Shown here piece by piece: positions 35,888 to 44,669 of a stretch of 64,000 bases of DNA. The stretch comes from Methylobacterium oryzihabitans (lineage in GTDB: Bacteria > Pseudomonadota > Alphaproteobacteria > Rhizobiales > Beijerinckiaceae). The stretch covers positions 1 through 64,000 of the forward strand of contig NZ_SACP01000031.1 in NCBI RefSeq assembly GCF_004004555.2, written 5' to 3'. Below the pieces are notes generated by a model. The model worked only from the letters and a program-made list of their open reading frames with translations. It had not been told where the DNA came from and searched no databases. Numbering within the stretch: the stretch's first letter is position 1; each line of letters starts with the position of its first letter. The translations under genes were made by a program, and so were the position numbers.

Positions 35888-36952
35888 GTGATCCGCCTCC
35901 AGCCCCGCACCGAGACCCCCGCCGCGCTCCGCCTCGCGGTGCCGGTCGCGGCGGCGCTCGCCTCGCTGCTGCTCGCGGCGATCCCGCTCGCCGCCGCCGG
36001 CGCGCCGGTCGGGCGGGCCTACGCGGCGATGATCCAGGGGGCGCTCGGCTCGCCCTTCGCGCTGGCGGAAGTCCTGACACGGGCGACGCCGCTGATCCTC
36101 ACCGGGCTCGCCGCCGCGGTGGCGTTCCGGGCCCGGCTCTACAACATCGGCGCCGAGGGCCAGCTCTATCTCGGGGCGCTCGCCGCGGTCGCCGTTGGGG
36201 CCGGCGCGGTCGAGGGACCGCCCGCATTGATGATCCCGCTGGTGCTCGGCGCCGGGGCGCTCGCCGGAGCCGCGGCGATGCTCGGCCCGGCGCTGGCCCG
36301 GGTCTGGCTCGGCGCCGACGAGGTGGTGACGACGCTGCTCCTCAACTTCGTCGTCCTGCTCCTGGTCCAGATGATGATCGAGGGCCCGATGAAGGACCCG
36401 ATGAGCCTCGGCTGGCCGCAATCCGAGCCGCTCGTCGACGCCGCCGCCCTGCCGAAGCTCGTGGAGCGCACCCGTCTCCATGCCGGGCTCCTCGTGGCGC
36501 TCGCCGCCGCCGCCCTGGTGCAGGTCGTCCTGTCCCGCACGGTGGCGGGTTTTTCCATCCGGGCGGTCGGCGCCTCGGCGCCGGCCGCGCGCTTCGCCGG
36601 GCTGCCGGTGCGGGCGACCCTGCTCGGCGTCGGCGCCCTGTCGGGGGCGCTCGCCGGGCTCGCCGGGGCCGGGGAGGTGGCCGGCGTCAAGGGCTTCCTC
36701 GCCGCCGACCTGTCGCCGGGCTACGGCTATGCCGGCATCGTCGTCGCCATGCTCGCCGGCCTGTCGCCGCTCGGCACCGTCGCGGCGGCCCTGTTCGTCG
36801 CCGCGGTGTTCGTCGGCGCCGATTCGATGAGCCGGGCGGTCGGGGTGTCGAGCTACATCGCCAACCTGATCGTCGCCATGGCGCTGATCGCGGTGCTGGT
36901 CGCGGGGCTGCTCACCCGCTACCGCCTGCTGTTCGCCCGCAGACCCGCGTGA
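35888..36952 (+). CDS. ABC transporter permease, BMP/nucleoside type (first)
   Basis: 354 residues from GTG 35888, with CCGGAG upstream; a TTG at 35849 would add 13 residues. About nine to ten membrane segments. Family marks are PLILTGLAAAVAFRARLYNI, then GAEGQLYLGALAA, and GADEVVTTLLLNFVVLLLVQ with the later FSIRAVGASAPAARFAGLPV. These identify the YufP/NupP-like permeases partnered with BMP receptors. It lies about 4 kb from the receptor and ATPase genes of the same system and seven bases before the second permease. Confidence 0.9.
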   Translation: MIRLQPRTETPAALRLAVPVAAALASLLLAAIPLAAAGAPVGRAYAAMIQGALGSPFALAEVLTRATPLILTGLAAAVAFRARLYNIGAEGQLYLGALAAVAVGAGAVEGPPALMIPLVLGAGALAGAAAMLGPALARVWLGADEVVTTLLLNFVVLLLVQMMIEGPMKDPMSLGWPQSEPLVDAAALPKLVERTRLHAGLLVALAAAALVQVVLSRTVAGFSIRAVGASAPAARFAGLPVRATLLGVGALSGALAGLAGAGEVAGVKGFLAADLSPGYGYAGIVVAMLAGLSPLGTVAAALFVAAVFVGADSMSRAVGVSSYIANLIVAMALIAVLVAGLLTRYRLLFARRPA

Positions 36953-36959
36953 GACGCCG

Positions 36960-37904
36960 ATGCAGGCCGCCCTCGACATCCTCCTCACCGTCTCGTTCTG
37001 GGCCGCCGCGCTGCGCATCGCCACGCCGCTGATCTTCGGCGTCGCCGGCGCCGTCCTGTGCGAGCGCGCCGGGGTGCTCAACCTCGGCATCGAGGGCATC
37101 ATGACCGCCGGCGCGATGACCGGCTGGCTCGCGGTGCATCTCGGCGCCGGGTTGTGGGGCGGCGTCGCGGTCGCGGCGGTCACCGGCGCGCTGGTCGGGC
37201 TGCTGCTCGCCGGGCTCACCGTCAAGCTCGGTCTGTCGCAGCACGTCAGCGGGCTCGCGGTCACGCTGCTCGCCACGAGTGCCGCCTATTTCGGCTACCG
37301 CCTCGCCCTGCCGGGCGCCGCGACCCCGCCCCGGATCGTGCCCTTCGCGCCCCTCGACATCCCGGTCCTGTCGGACCTGCCGGTGATCGGCCCGATCCTG
37401 TTTCGCCAGACCGCCCTGACGCTGCTGGCCCTCGGGGTGGTCGCCGTGCTGGCGTGGTTCCTCGCCCGCACGCCGCTCGGCCTCGCGGTGCGGGCGGTGG
37501 GCGAGAACCCGGCCGCCGTCGAGGCGCAGGGCATCGACGTGCACCGCCTGCGCCTCGGCGCGGTGGTGGCCGGCTCGGCCCTGATGGCGGTCGGCGGCGC
37601 CTTCCTGACGCTGTCGGCCTTCAACGCCTTCTTCTTCGAGATGGTGGCCGGGCGCGGCTGGATCTGCATCGCGCTCACCGTCTTCGCCGGCTGGCGCCCG
37701 GGCAAGGCCCTGCTCGGCGCGGTGCTGTTCGGCGCCTTCGACGCCTTCCAGGTCCGCCTCCAGCAGGTCGCCGGCGGCGCGGTGCCGGGGCAGGTGTTCC
37801 TGATGCTGCCCTACCTGCTCTCCATCGCCGCCCTGCTGGTCGGCGCGCGCAACGCGCGGGCGCCGAAGGCCCTGATGGTGCCGTACGTGCGCGGAGAGCG
37901 GTGA
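36960..37904 (+). CDS. ABC transporter permease, BMP/nucleoside type (second)
   Basis: 314 residues, ATG seven bases after the first permease. Typical elements are LIFGVAGAVLCERAGVLNLG, then IEGIMTAGAMTGWLAV, the extracytoplasmic PRIVPFAPLDIPVLSDLPVI, and GLAVRAVGENPAAVEAQGID, which docks to the ATPase. It matches YufQ/NupQ-type permeases. With the first permease it forms the channel for the BMP importer. The next gene is a convergent chemoreceptor. Confidence 0.9.
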   Translation: MQAALDILLTVSFWAAALRIATPLIFGVAGAVLCERAGVLNLGIEGIMTAGAMTGWLAVHLGAGLWGGVAVAAVTGALVGLLLAGLTVKLGLSQHVSGLAVTLLATSAAYFGYRLALPGAATPPRIVPFAPLDIPVLSDLPVIGPILFRQTALTLLALGVVAVLAWFLARTPLGLAVRAVGENPAAVEAQGIDVHRLRLGAVVAGSALMAVGGAFLTLSAFNAFFFEMVAGRGWICIALTVFAGWRPGKALLGAVLFGAFDAFQVRLQQVAGGAVPGQVFLMLPYLLSIAALLVGARNARAPKALMVPYVRGER

Positions 37905-38046
37905 GGCAGCCCGGTTCCCCGCGGGCCCGGCAAGTCCGCCCTGTGGCCGGGCGCCGGCGCGGGCCCCTCGTGGGACGGAAGATCGGGCCACCGCTCCGTG
38001 GCGCGGTGGCCCCTGTCGGGGATGAACGCGGCCCGCGCCCGGCCGG

Positions 38047-40137
38047 TCAGGCGGCCCGCACGGTGGCGAGGAAGCGGGCGACCTGGGCCGAGAGCTGGTC
38101 GGATTGCTGCGACAGGTCCGAGGCCGAGGCGAGCACCTGGCTCGCCGCCGCCCCCGTGCCCTCGGCCGCCTCGGCCACGCCCGCGATGGTGTGGGTCACC
38201 TCGCTCGTCCCGGTGGCCGCCTGACTCACGTTCGAGACGATCTCCCGCGTGGCCGCGCTCTGCTGTTCGACCGACGAGGCGATCGAGGCGGCGACGCGGC
38301 TGATCTCGCGGATGCGGGTGTCGATGCTGCCGATCGCGCTCACCGCCTGTCCGGTCGCGCCCTGCACCTGCCCGATCTGCCGTCCGATCTCCTCGGTGGC
38401 CTTGGCGGTCTGGTCGGCGAGCGCCTTGACCTCGGCGGCGACGACCGCGAAGCCCCGTCCCGCCTCGCCGGCCCGGGCCGCCTCGATGGTGGCGTTGAGC
38501 GCCAGCAGGTTGGTCTGGCTGGCAATGGTCGAGATCAGCGCCACGACGTCGCCGATCCGCGCCACGGTGGTGCTGAGGGCGTGCACGTGCGCGGCGGTCT
38601 GCTCGGCTTCGGTGGCGACGGCCTGGGCCAGCGCCGCGGACCCGTCGACCTGACGGCCGATCTCGGCCACCGAGGCACCGAGTTGCTCCGCCGCGGCCGC
38701 CACGGTGTTGACGTTGGTGCTGGCCTCCTCGGCGGCCGCGGCCACCGTCGTGGATTGCGCGGCCGTCGCCGAGGCGGCGGCGGTCATCGCCGAGGCCGTG
38801 GCCTGGAGTTCGCCGGACGAGGACGACACGCGCTGGACGATGCCGCCGACCGCCGCCTCGAACTCGTCGGCCACCCGGCGCATGGCGATCTTGCGCTGCT
38901 CCTCCGCGTCGAGACGCGCCTGGGCCGTCTCGGCCTCGAGCGCCCGGGCGCGGATCATGCCGTCCCTGAACACCTCGACCGTCCGCGCCATCGCGCCGAT
39001 CTCGTCGCGACGCGCCGCGCCCGGAACGGTGGTCTCGAGGCGCCCGTCCGCGAGGTGCGCCATCGCCCCCGCGAGGTCGAGGATGCCGCGCACGACGCGA
39101 CGCTGCACGATCACGACCGCGCTCACGACCAGGAGACCGACCACGCCGGTGAGGAGCGCGTAGAGGGTGAAGGTCATCCGTGCCGCGTCCGCGCGCAGCC
39201 GCGCCTGCGCCACGACGTCGTCCATCACTGCGAGAGCCATGTCGACGATGGCCGCCTGACCCTCGAACAGACCGGACCACCACGCCGCGGGGTCCAGCGG
39301 CATCTTCCGGCCCTCGGAGGCCGCCGCGACCGCCTCCTTGCGGATGCGCTGGAACGGACCGGAGAAGTACAGGGTGGTGCCGCGGACATGGGCGTCGCGA
39401 ACCGCCTGACCGACGTCGCCGGCCGCGATCATTCGACCGACGACGGTCCAGGCCAGCTCGGATTGGGCATCGTTCTCGCGGACCTCGATGCCATGCGCGG
39501 CGCTCAGGGCCCGATCGCCGGCCATAGCCTCGTTGACGAGGAAGCCGAAGCGGCCGCTGGTCGTCCGGGCCAGCCACGTCGTCGCCCGGGTGTTGAGCAG
39601 GACGCCGAGCCCCGGCTCGAGGGTCTGGATCTCGGCGTCGATCACGTCGGAGGTGGTCCGCAGGATCCCGAGAATCTTCTCTGCGACGTCGTTCACGCGC
39701 TTGGGCAGCGTCTTGTCGCGGCTGGCCAGGCTCTGCTCGTAGGCGGCGTCGACCTCGGGCCGCAGACGCCGCCAATCCACGATGAGAGAGCCGATCTCGG
39801 CCCCGGGCGCGGCCACCTTCGGCAGGGCGGTCAGAGCCTGCACCGCGGCGTCCATCGCCGTGTCGAACGGCGCCCGGGCATCCGTGGATTGCTGCCGGCG
39901 CTGGCGGTTGGCGCCGGGCTCCATGCCCAGGGCGTTCAACGCGTAGCCGCGCTCGATCCGCAACTGTGACAGGCCGACGAACAGGTTCCGGTCGAGGACC
40001 GCGAGGCTGACGGCGGTCTCGGCCCTCCTGTTCTGGTCCGCCGCCACCATCAGCATCCGTGACGACAGCACCAGGGAGATGGCGCCGATCGCCATCACCA
40101 GGACGAGCAGGATATTACGAACGGTAAAGATACGCAC
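38047..40137 (-). CDS. Methyl-accepting chemotaxis protein
   Basis: 696 residues, GTG start. An N-terminal membrane helix (about 8-30) is followed by a large periplasmic domain of roughly 280 residues with a helical pattern similar to nitrate/nitrite-sensing-type domains (LFVGLSQLRIERGYALNALG). A second membrane helix lies near 315-340 (YALLTGVVGLLVVSAVVIVQ), then a HAMP domain and the signalling hairpin. The hairpin tip reads ISTIASQTNLLALNATIEAA then RAGEAGRGFAVVAAEVKALA. It senses an external ligand and controls CheA. No CheR-tethering pentapeptide is seen. The gene downstream of the BMP permeases is convergent, so a ligand link is only possible. Confidence 0.93.
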   Translation of the reverse strand: MRIFTVRNILLVLVMAIGAISLVLSSRMLMVAADQNRRAETAVSLAVLDRNLFVGLSQLRIERGYALNALGMEPGANRQRRQQSTDARAPFDTAMDAAVQALTALPKVAAPGAEIGSLIVDWRRLRPEVDAAYEQSLASRDKTLPKRVNDVAEKILGILRTTSDVIDAEIQTLEPGLGVLLNTRATTWLARTTSGRFGFLVNEAMAGDRALSAAHGIEVRENDAQSELAWTVVGRMIAAGDVGQAVRDAHVRGTTLYFSGPFQRIRKEAVAAASEGRKMPLDPAAWWSGLFEGQAAIVDMALAVMDDVVAQARLRADAARMTFTLYALLTGVVGLLVVSAVVIVQRRVVRGILDLAGAMAHLADGRLETTVPGAARRDEIGAMARTVEVFRDGMIRARALEAETAQARLDAEEQRKIAMRRVADEFEAAVGGIVQRVSSSSGELQATASAMTAAASATAAQSTTVAAAAEEASTNVNTVAAAAEQLGASVAEIGRQVDGSAALAQAVATEAEQTAAHVHALSTTVARIGDVVALISTIASQTNLLALNATIEAARAGEAGRGFAVVAAEVKALADQTAKATEEIGRQIGQVQGATGQAVSAIGSIDTRIREISRVAASIASSVEQQSAATREIVSNVSQAATGTSEVTHTIAGVAEAAEGTGAAASQVLASASDLSQQSDQLSAQVARFLATVRAA

Positions 40138-40428
40138 ATTGGCCCCCGAGAATGTTCCCCGCCCCGATTAGAATATTCAAAAATGAATATTTTGTTAATA
40201 CTTGGTAAACGAGCTTTAAACGCCAGGCAATTTGTCATCATAGGGACGTGTCAACCATCGCTCCCTTGAGGCAGGGGGCGTCCGCATTCGGACGGGTGGC
40301 GCCGGCGGGTCCCCCCGGAACGGCCCGGCCTTGCGTCGGCGGCCTTCGCGGGCAATGGGAGGGAAGCGGCCCGATCCCGCGCCCCTTCGGAGGCCGTCAC
40401 CGGGACGGGCCTGCCGGGGACCACGTCC
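40138..40428. other. Divergent intergenic region
   Basis: About 290 bases between the chemoreceptor and the amidohydrolase. The part from 40165 to 40235 is AT-rich (AATATTCAAAAATGAATATT is a 20-base stretch containing the inverted repeat AATATTC/GAATATT) and likely carries the chemoreceptor promoter on the minus strand. The rest has no gene. Confidence 0.5.
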
Positions 40429-41724
40429 ATGACCATCGACCTCATCGTCCGCGACGCCACCCTGCCGGACGGGCGCCGCGGCCAGGACATCGCGGTGGCG
40501 GGCGGGCGCATCGTCGGGATCGAGCCGGCCATCCCGGCGCGGGCGGCCGACGAGATCGACGCCGCCGGGCACCTCGTGTCGCCGCCCTTCGTCGATTGCC
40601 ACTTCCACATGGACGCGACGCTCTCCCTCGGGCTGCCGCGGCTCAACGCGTCGGGCACGCTGCTCGAAGGCATCGCGCTGTGGGGCGAGCTGAAGCCGCT
40701 GCTCACCCACGAGGCGGTGGTGGAGCGGGCGCTGCGCTACTGCGACCTCGCGGTGTCGCAAGGGCTGCTCGCCGTGCGCAGCCACGTCGACGTCTGCGAC
40801 GACCGGCTGCTCGCCGTCGATGCGCTCCTCGACGTGAAGCGGCGGGTCGCGCCCTATCTCGACCTCCAGCTCGTCGCCTTCCCGCAGGACGGCTACCTGC
40901 GGTCGCCGACCGCCGCGCAAAACCTGGAGCGGGCGCTCGACCGTGGCGTCGAGGTGGTCGGCGGCATCCCGCATTTCGAGCGCACGATGGAGGACGGCGC
41001 CGAGTCGCTGCGCCGCCTGTGCCGCATCGCCGCCGAGCGCGGCCTGCGGGTCGACGTCCATTGCGACGAGACCGACGACCCGCTGTCGCGCCACGTCGAG
41101 ACGCTGGCCGCCGAGACCCTGCGCCACGGGCTCGCGGGCCGGGTCGCGGGCTCGCACCTGACCTCGATGCACTCGATGGACAACTACTACGTCTCGAAGC
41201 TGATGACCCTGATGGCCGAGGCGGAACTCGGCGTGGTGGCCAATCCCCTCATCAACATCGTCCTCCAGGGCCGGCACGACACCTACCCGAAGCGCCGCGG
41301 CCTGACCCGGGTGCCGGAACTGCGCGCCCAGGGGCTCACCGTGGCGTTCGGGCAGGATTGCTGCATGGACCCGTGGTACTCGCTCGGCCACGCCGAGATG
41401 CTCGACGTCGCCCATATGGGCCTGCACGTCGCCCAGACGACGAGCCGCGAGGCGATGCGCGAGGCCTTCGAGGCGGTGACGACCCGGGCCGCCGCCGTGA
41501 TGGGGCTGGAGGATTACGGCCTCCATGTCGGCGCCCACGCCGACCTCGTGCTGCTCCAGGCCCGCGACCCGATCGAGGCGATCCGCCTGCGCCCGCCGCG
41601 GCTCGCGGTGGTGCGCCGCGGCCGGGTCGTCGCCCGCACCCCGGCCCGGGTCGCGGCCCTGAGCCTGGACGGGCGGCCGGGCCGGGTCGACCCGGCCGCC
41701 TACGCGCCGGCCGCGGCCGGCTGA
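40429..41724 (+). CDS. Cytosine deaminase-type amidohydrolase
   Basis: 431 residues. The metal site begins with HFHMD (His58 and His60), then HVDVCD, GGIPHFERTM, HCDETDDPLSRHVE and FGQDCCMDPWYSLGHAEML. The last segment, with the catalytic Asp after GQD and a DPWY motif, and HMGLHVAQ are hallmarks of the CodA group, which deaminates cytosine or related pyrimidines and isoguanine. Length is normal. Its position after a BMP-type nucleoside importer supports salvage or breakdown of a nucleobase. Alternative substrates include creatinine-like or triazine amides, so the specific compound is not certain. Confidence 0.87.
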   Translation: MTIDLIVRDATLPDGRRGQDIAVAGGRIVGIEPAIPARAADEIDAAGHLVSPPFVDCHFHMDATLSLGLPRLNASGTLLEGIALWGELKPLLTHEAVVERALRYCDLAVSQGLLAVRSHVDVCDDRLLAVDALLDVKRRVAPYLDLQLVAFPQDGYLRSPTAAQNLERALDRGVEVVGGIPHFERTMEDGAESLRRLCRIAAERGLRVDVHCDETDDPLSRHVETLAAETLRHGLAGRVAGSHLTSMHSMDNYYVSKLMTLMAEAELGVVANPLINIVLQGRHDTYPKRRGLTRVPELRAQGLTVAFGQDCCMDPWYSLGHAEMLDVAHMGLHVAQTTSREAMREAFEAVTTRAAAVMGLEDYGLHVGAHADLVLLQARDPIEAIRLRPPRLAVVRRGRVVARTPARVAALSLDGRPGRVDPAAYAPAAAG

Positions 41725-41735
41725 GCGGCGCGGGC

Positions 41736-42215
41736 TCAGCCGAGGACCGGCAGGCGCCCGTCCGGCGAGTAGCGGTCCACCGCCGAGGGCAGGTCGCGCG
41801 ACAGCCGCGCCAGCAGCTCGGTGCGGGTCAGGCCGGTGCGCTCCTCCAGGGCGGCGAGGGTCTCGGGCCCGATCGCCCGCTCCAGATCCGCCGCCGGGAT
41901 GTCGCGGTTCGGTCCGTGATCGATCCACGACTGCGCCGCCGGCCCGTGGCCGCCGCGGGTGAAGTGATCCATGAGTTCGCCGAGCCCGCCCGCGATCAGG
42001 CCGCCGACCCCGCCCGCGCCCGCGCCGCCGAGCAGGCGGTCGAGATTCGCCGGCACCCCGGTGCCCGCATTCGTGCCCGGCACCGGCGGCACCGGCGAGC
42101 GGTGGGCGTCCCGGCTGGCGCCGCCGAGCCATTCGGCGATCTTGTCCCGGTTCTGGTAGCCGGCCACCGCCAGCAGGCCCAGCAGGGCGGTCATCGACGG
42201 ATATCCCTTGCTCAT
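41736..42215 (-). CDS. YidB-like / DUF937 protein
   Basis: 159 residues from ATG 42215. The N-terminus SMTALLGLLAVAGYQNRDKI, then a glycine-rich loop (LLGGAGAGGVGGLIAGGLGE), and the C-terminal HGPNRDIPAADLERAIGPET and SRDLPSAVDRYSPDGRLP are features of YidB family proteins, whose C-terminal fold is all-helical. Function is not established. It is last of the minus-strand block including TAXI and CsbD genes. Confidence 0.8.
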   Translation of the reverse strand: MSKGYPSMTALLGLLAVAGYQNRDKIAEWLGGASRDAHRSPVPPVPGTNAGTGVPANLDRLLGGAGAGGVGGLIAGGLGELMDHFTRGGHGPAAQSWIDHGPNRDIPAADLERAIGPETLAALEERTGLTRTELLARLSRDLPSAVDRYSPDGRLPVLG

Positions 42216-42274
42216 CGTCGTCGTCCTCGGTTGGGGCCGCGCGGGCCCGGGGGTGAAGGAGGGAAGGCGCGCCG

Positions 42275-43681
42275 TCAGGCGGCCTCGGAGGAGGAGAGCG
42301 TCCGGCAGGACAGGTCGGAGCCGTCCTCGGCGAGCCGGCCGGCGGCGGTCGCGCGCTTGACGGTCGAGCGCGCGGCGTCGATCGCGATCGCCGCCGCCGA
42401 CATCGTCCGGGCCTGGGTCGGCCGCTCCAGCGCGTGCCGGGCGATGTCGCCGGCGAGGTCGTCGATCTCCCGCGCCAGGGCATCGAGCCGGGCGGGGTCG
42501 GCGGTCTCCTGCGCCTCGTGGCGGATCTGCAGCAGCCGGTCGGTCGCCTCCTCGACCCGCTCGCGGCGCAGCCGCGACAGCCGCTGCCCGATCCACGCGA
42601 AGCCCGAGCCGATGCCGCCGCCGAGGAACGCCACGAGGTAGATCCAGGTCTCGTAGCGCTCGACGAAGCCCTGCTGCTCGCGCTCGAAATAGTCGACGGC
42701 GCCGGGATGGATCGGCAGCCGGGCGCTCGTCGCCCCGGCGGTGCTGTCGTAGGCCGGCGCCTGCATGTAGTCGGCGGCCGGGGTCGCGTTCGCCATGCCG
42801 CTGCGCAGTTCGAACAGGTGCTGGGTCACGTCGGCGGCGACCGGGCGGGACAGGCTGGATCGGGCCATCAGCCGGTAGGAGGCGCCGACGGTGCGGACCT
42901 CGTCCTGCGGCACCTTCGGGCTGCCGCCGAAGGTCTCGGCCGGCATCGTCACGACCTGGAGCCGCGGCATCCGGGCGACGATCGCCTCGGCGTTCTCGAC
43001 GTCGACGAACGAGACCCTGCGGCTGCGGCTCGCCGCCTGGACGATGCCGACGATGCGCTGCGCCGTCGCGGCGGTGGGGGCGGTGACCGCGACCACCGCG
43101 TCGACGCGCCGGCGCGCGAAGGCGGCGGCGAGCTCGGTTTCCTCGACGCCGATCAGGGCGACGTGGCGCGGCGGCAGCGGGCCGTCGACGTCCTTGTCGG
43201 TCAGGGTCAGGCCGTAATGGCCGAGCATCGCCCGGATCAGCGCCTCGTCGGCGTCGCGATGGGCGAGGATCGCGAGGCGCTTGCGGTCGAGGTCGGCGAA
43301 GCGGCCGATGCCCGAGGTCTCGGGCGAGGCGATGATCATCGCCTGGTCGCGCAGGATCGCGAGGGTCAGGCCGTTGTCGGGCAGGTCGACGTCGGGGCGC
43401 ACCACCGCGAGGTCGGCCACGCCGTCGCGCAGGGCCGCGGCGCTGTCGCGCACGTCGTCGAAGGGCAGGATCCGCAGGCGGATCTCCTTGTGCCGGCGCG
43501 CGAGCGCGTCGGCATAGGCCTGGATCAGGGCGGGCTCGGTGCCGTCGCGCGGGGCGACCGCGACGGTGAGCACGGTGGCGCGCGTCGCCCAGTACGCCGC
43601 CGCCGCCGCGCCGCCGAGCAGGATCGCGAGCGCCAGGAAGACGATCTCCGGGCGCAGGAACGGGCTGGCGAATCGCGGCAT
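42275..43681 (-). CDS. TAXI-family solute-binding protein with C-terminal membrane anchor
   Basis: 468 residues, longer than soluble TAXI receptors. An N-terminal signal or anchor helix (8-30, PEIVFLALAILLGGAAAAAY) precedes a binding fold with TVAVAPRDGTEPALIQAYAD, DGVADLAVVRPDVDLPDNG and LHVTMPAETFGG-like elements (LQVVTMPAETFGG). A second membrane helix lies near 370-390 (TWIYLVAFLGGGIGSGFAWI), followed by a cytoplasmic coiled coil of about 80 residues. The cytoplasmic tail suggests signalling or scaffold use rather than plain transport. No TRAP permease is nearby. Confidence 0.8.
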   Translation of the reverse strand: MPRFASPFLRPEIVFLALAILLGGAAAAAYWATRATVLTVAVAPRDGTEPALIQAYADALARRHKEIRLRILPFDDVRDSAAALRDGVADLAVVRPDVDLPDNGLTLAILRDQAMIIASPETSGIGRFADLDRKRLAILAHRDADEALIRAMLGHYGLTLTDKDVDGPLPPRHVALIGVEETELAAAFARRRVDAVVAVTAPTAATAQRIVGIVQAASRSRRVSFVDVENAEAIVARMPRLQVVTMPAETFGGSPKVPQDEVRTVGASYRLMARSSLSRPVAADVTQHLFELRSGMANATPAADYMQAPAYDSTAGATSARLPIHPGAVDYFEREQQGFVERYETWIYLVAFLGGGIGSGFAWIGQRLSRLRRERVEEATDRLLQIRHEAQETADPARLDALAREIDDLAGDIARHALERPTQARTMSAAAIAIDAARSTVKRATAAGRLAEDGSDLSCRTLSSSEAA

Positions 43682-43773
43682 CGCGGACTCCCGGACGGGT
43701 GGACCGGGGCGGCCCGCCCCCGGGCAGGGACGTGCCGCGGGGGAGGGGCTTCGATCCGGTCGTCGCCGTTCGT

Positions 43774-43872
43774 TCAGCGGGTCCGGTGCGGCTGGCCGCG
43801 GCGGCCGTAGCGGCGGCCGAGATAGGCGATGACGCGCGGCAGGACGAATACCGTCAGGATCTTGCGCAGCAT
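43774..43872 (-). CDS. Tiny basic protein, 32 residues
   Basis: ATG at 43872 is preceded by GAGGAG nine bases upstream, and the frame reads MLRKILTVFVLPRVIAYLGR followed by RYGRRGQPHRTR and stop. An amphipathic or membrane-touching N-terminal half precedes an arginine-rich tail. It lies between the TAXI gene and a CsbD gene on the same strand with short spacings. The strong ribosome binding site and the conserved-looking hydrophobic/basic pattern make it a likely real small protein, but function is unknown. Confidence 0.55.
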   Translation of the reverse strand: MLRKILTVFVLPRVIAYLGRRYGRRGQPHRTR

Positions 43873-43887
43873 GGGGGGTCTCCTCGG

Positions 43888-44271
43888 TCAGCGGGTGCGG
43901 CGGGCGAGCCACCCGGCCGCGAAGGCCAGGGCGGCGATGCCGAGCGCCGTGCGGGCGCGGTGGTCGTCGGCGTAGCGCAGGGCGCCGCGGCCGTAGGCCT
44001 CGCCGCGGCGGCGGGCGTGGCGGGCGAGATGCCGGCCGTCGTCGACGAGGTGGTCGGCGCGCTCGCGAGCGGCGTGCACCAGATGGCGGCCGTCCTCGGC
44101 GAGGTCCTCGGCCCGGTCGCGGGCGCGGCCATAGACGTATTGGGCGCCGCCGGCGACCTGGTTCACGGCCCCCCGCACCTGCCGGGCGGGATCGCCCGTG
44201 AGGCTGCCGAGGGTGGACTGGGCGCGACCCTTCAGGTGACGGGCCGTGCCGCGGATCTGGTCGCGGTTCAT
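43888..44271 (-). CDS. CsbD-like stress protein with membrane anchor
   Basis: 127 residues. The first 55 residues follow the CsbD-like pattern (RGTARHLKGRAQSTLGSLTG). The middle is rich in alternating charged residues with heptad character, and the C-terminus has one membrane helix (TALGIAALAFAAGWLARRTR). It is one of four CsbD-related genes clustered within 2.5 kb. CsbD proteins in other bacteria are induced by general stress; the molecular role is unknown. Confidence 0.75.
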   Translation of the reverse strand: MNRDQIRGTARHLKGRAQSTLGSLTGDPARQVRGAVNQVAGGAQYVYGRARDRAEDLAEDGRHLVHAARERADHLVDDGRHLARHARRRGEAYGRGALRYADDHRARTALGIAALAFAAGWLARRTR

Positions 44272-44349
44272 GCGGTTCTCCCGGGTTGCGAATGGGGTGG
44301 GGGCGGGGCCGGGCGGCTCCGCCGGCCTGGCCTCACGCGAGGCCGGCGC

Positions 44350-44553
44350 TCACTTGCGGCCGGTGATGACGTCGGCGGCCTTGTGCAGGCCGTCCTTGGC
44401 CTCGCCGACCGTGCGCTGGGCCTCGCCCTTGATCTCCTGGGCCTTGCCCTCGGCGACGAGCGAATCGTTGCCGGTCGCCTTGCCGATGCCCTGCTTGACG
44501 TTGCCGAGCGCCTCGTTGGCGAGGCCCTTGATCGTGTCGGTGGTGCTGCTCAT
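44350..44553 (-). CDS. CsbD family stress protein
   Basis: 67 residues, typical of CsbD (55-70). The sequence TIKGLANEALGNVKQGIGKA and EGKAQEIKGEAQRTVGEAKD has the expected helix pattern with conserved Gly and Lys. It is soluble. It is third from the end of the CsbD block; the neighbouring sequence at 44598-44667 carries GC-rich direct repeats. Confidence 0.88.
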   Translation of the reverse strand: MSSTTDTIKGLANEALGNVKQGIGKATGNDSLVAEGKAQEIKGEAQRTVGEAKDGLHKAADVITGRK

Positions 44554-44597
44554 CGAATGATCTCCCGTGGAGCGGGTGGCCGGGTCCGCCGGCCGCG

Positions 44598-44667
44598 GGG
44601 GCCCCCGCCGGAGGCGGCGGAGACCGGGGATGCGGGGGGGCCCCGCCGGAGGCGGCGGGGACCGGGA
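44598..44667. repeat. Direct repeat of about 30 bases
   Basis: Two copies containing CCCGCCGGAGGCGGCGG then (A/G)GACCGGG lie at about 44598-44628 and 44636-44667, between the CsbD gene and the PhnA-like gene. Each copy is itself an imperfect hairpin (CCGCC/GGCGG). They may act as transcript stabilisers or as terminators. Confidence 0.5.
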
Positions 44668-44669
44668 CG

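Noticed and set aside
38104..39969. A 621-codon plus-strand frame opposite the chemoreceptor
   Set aside because: No motif; the minus strand has clear membrane, HAMP and signalling domains.
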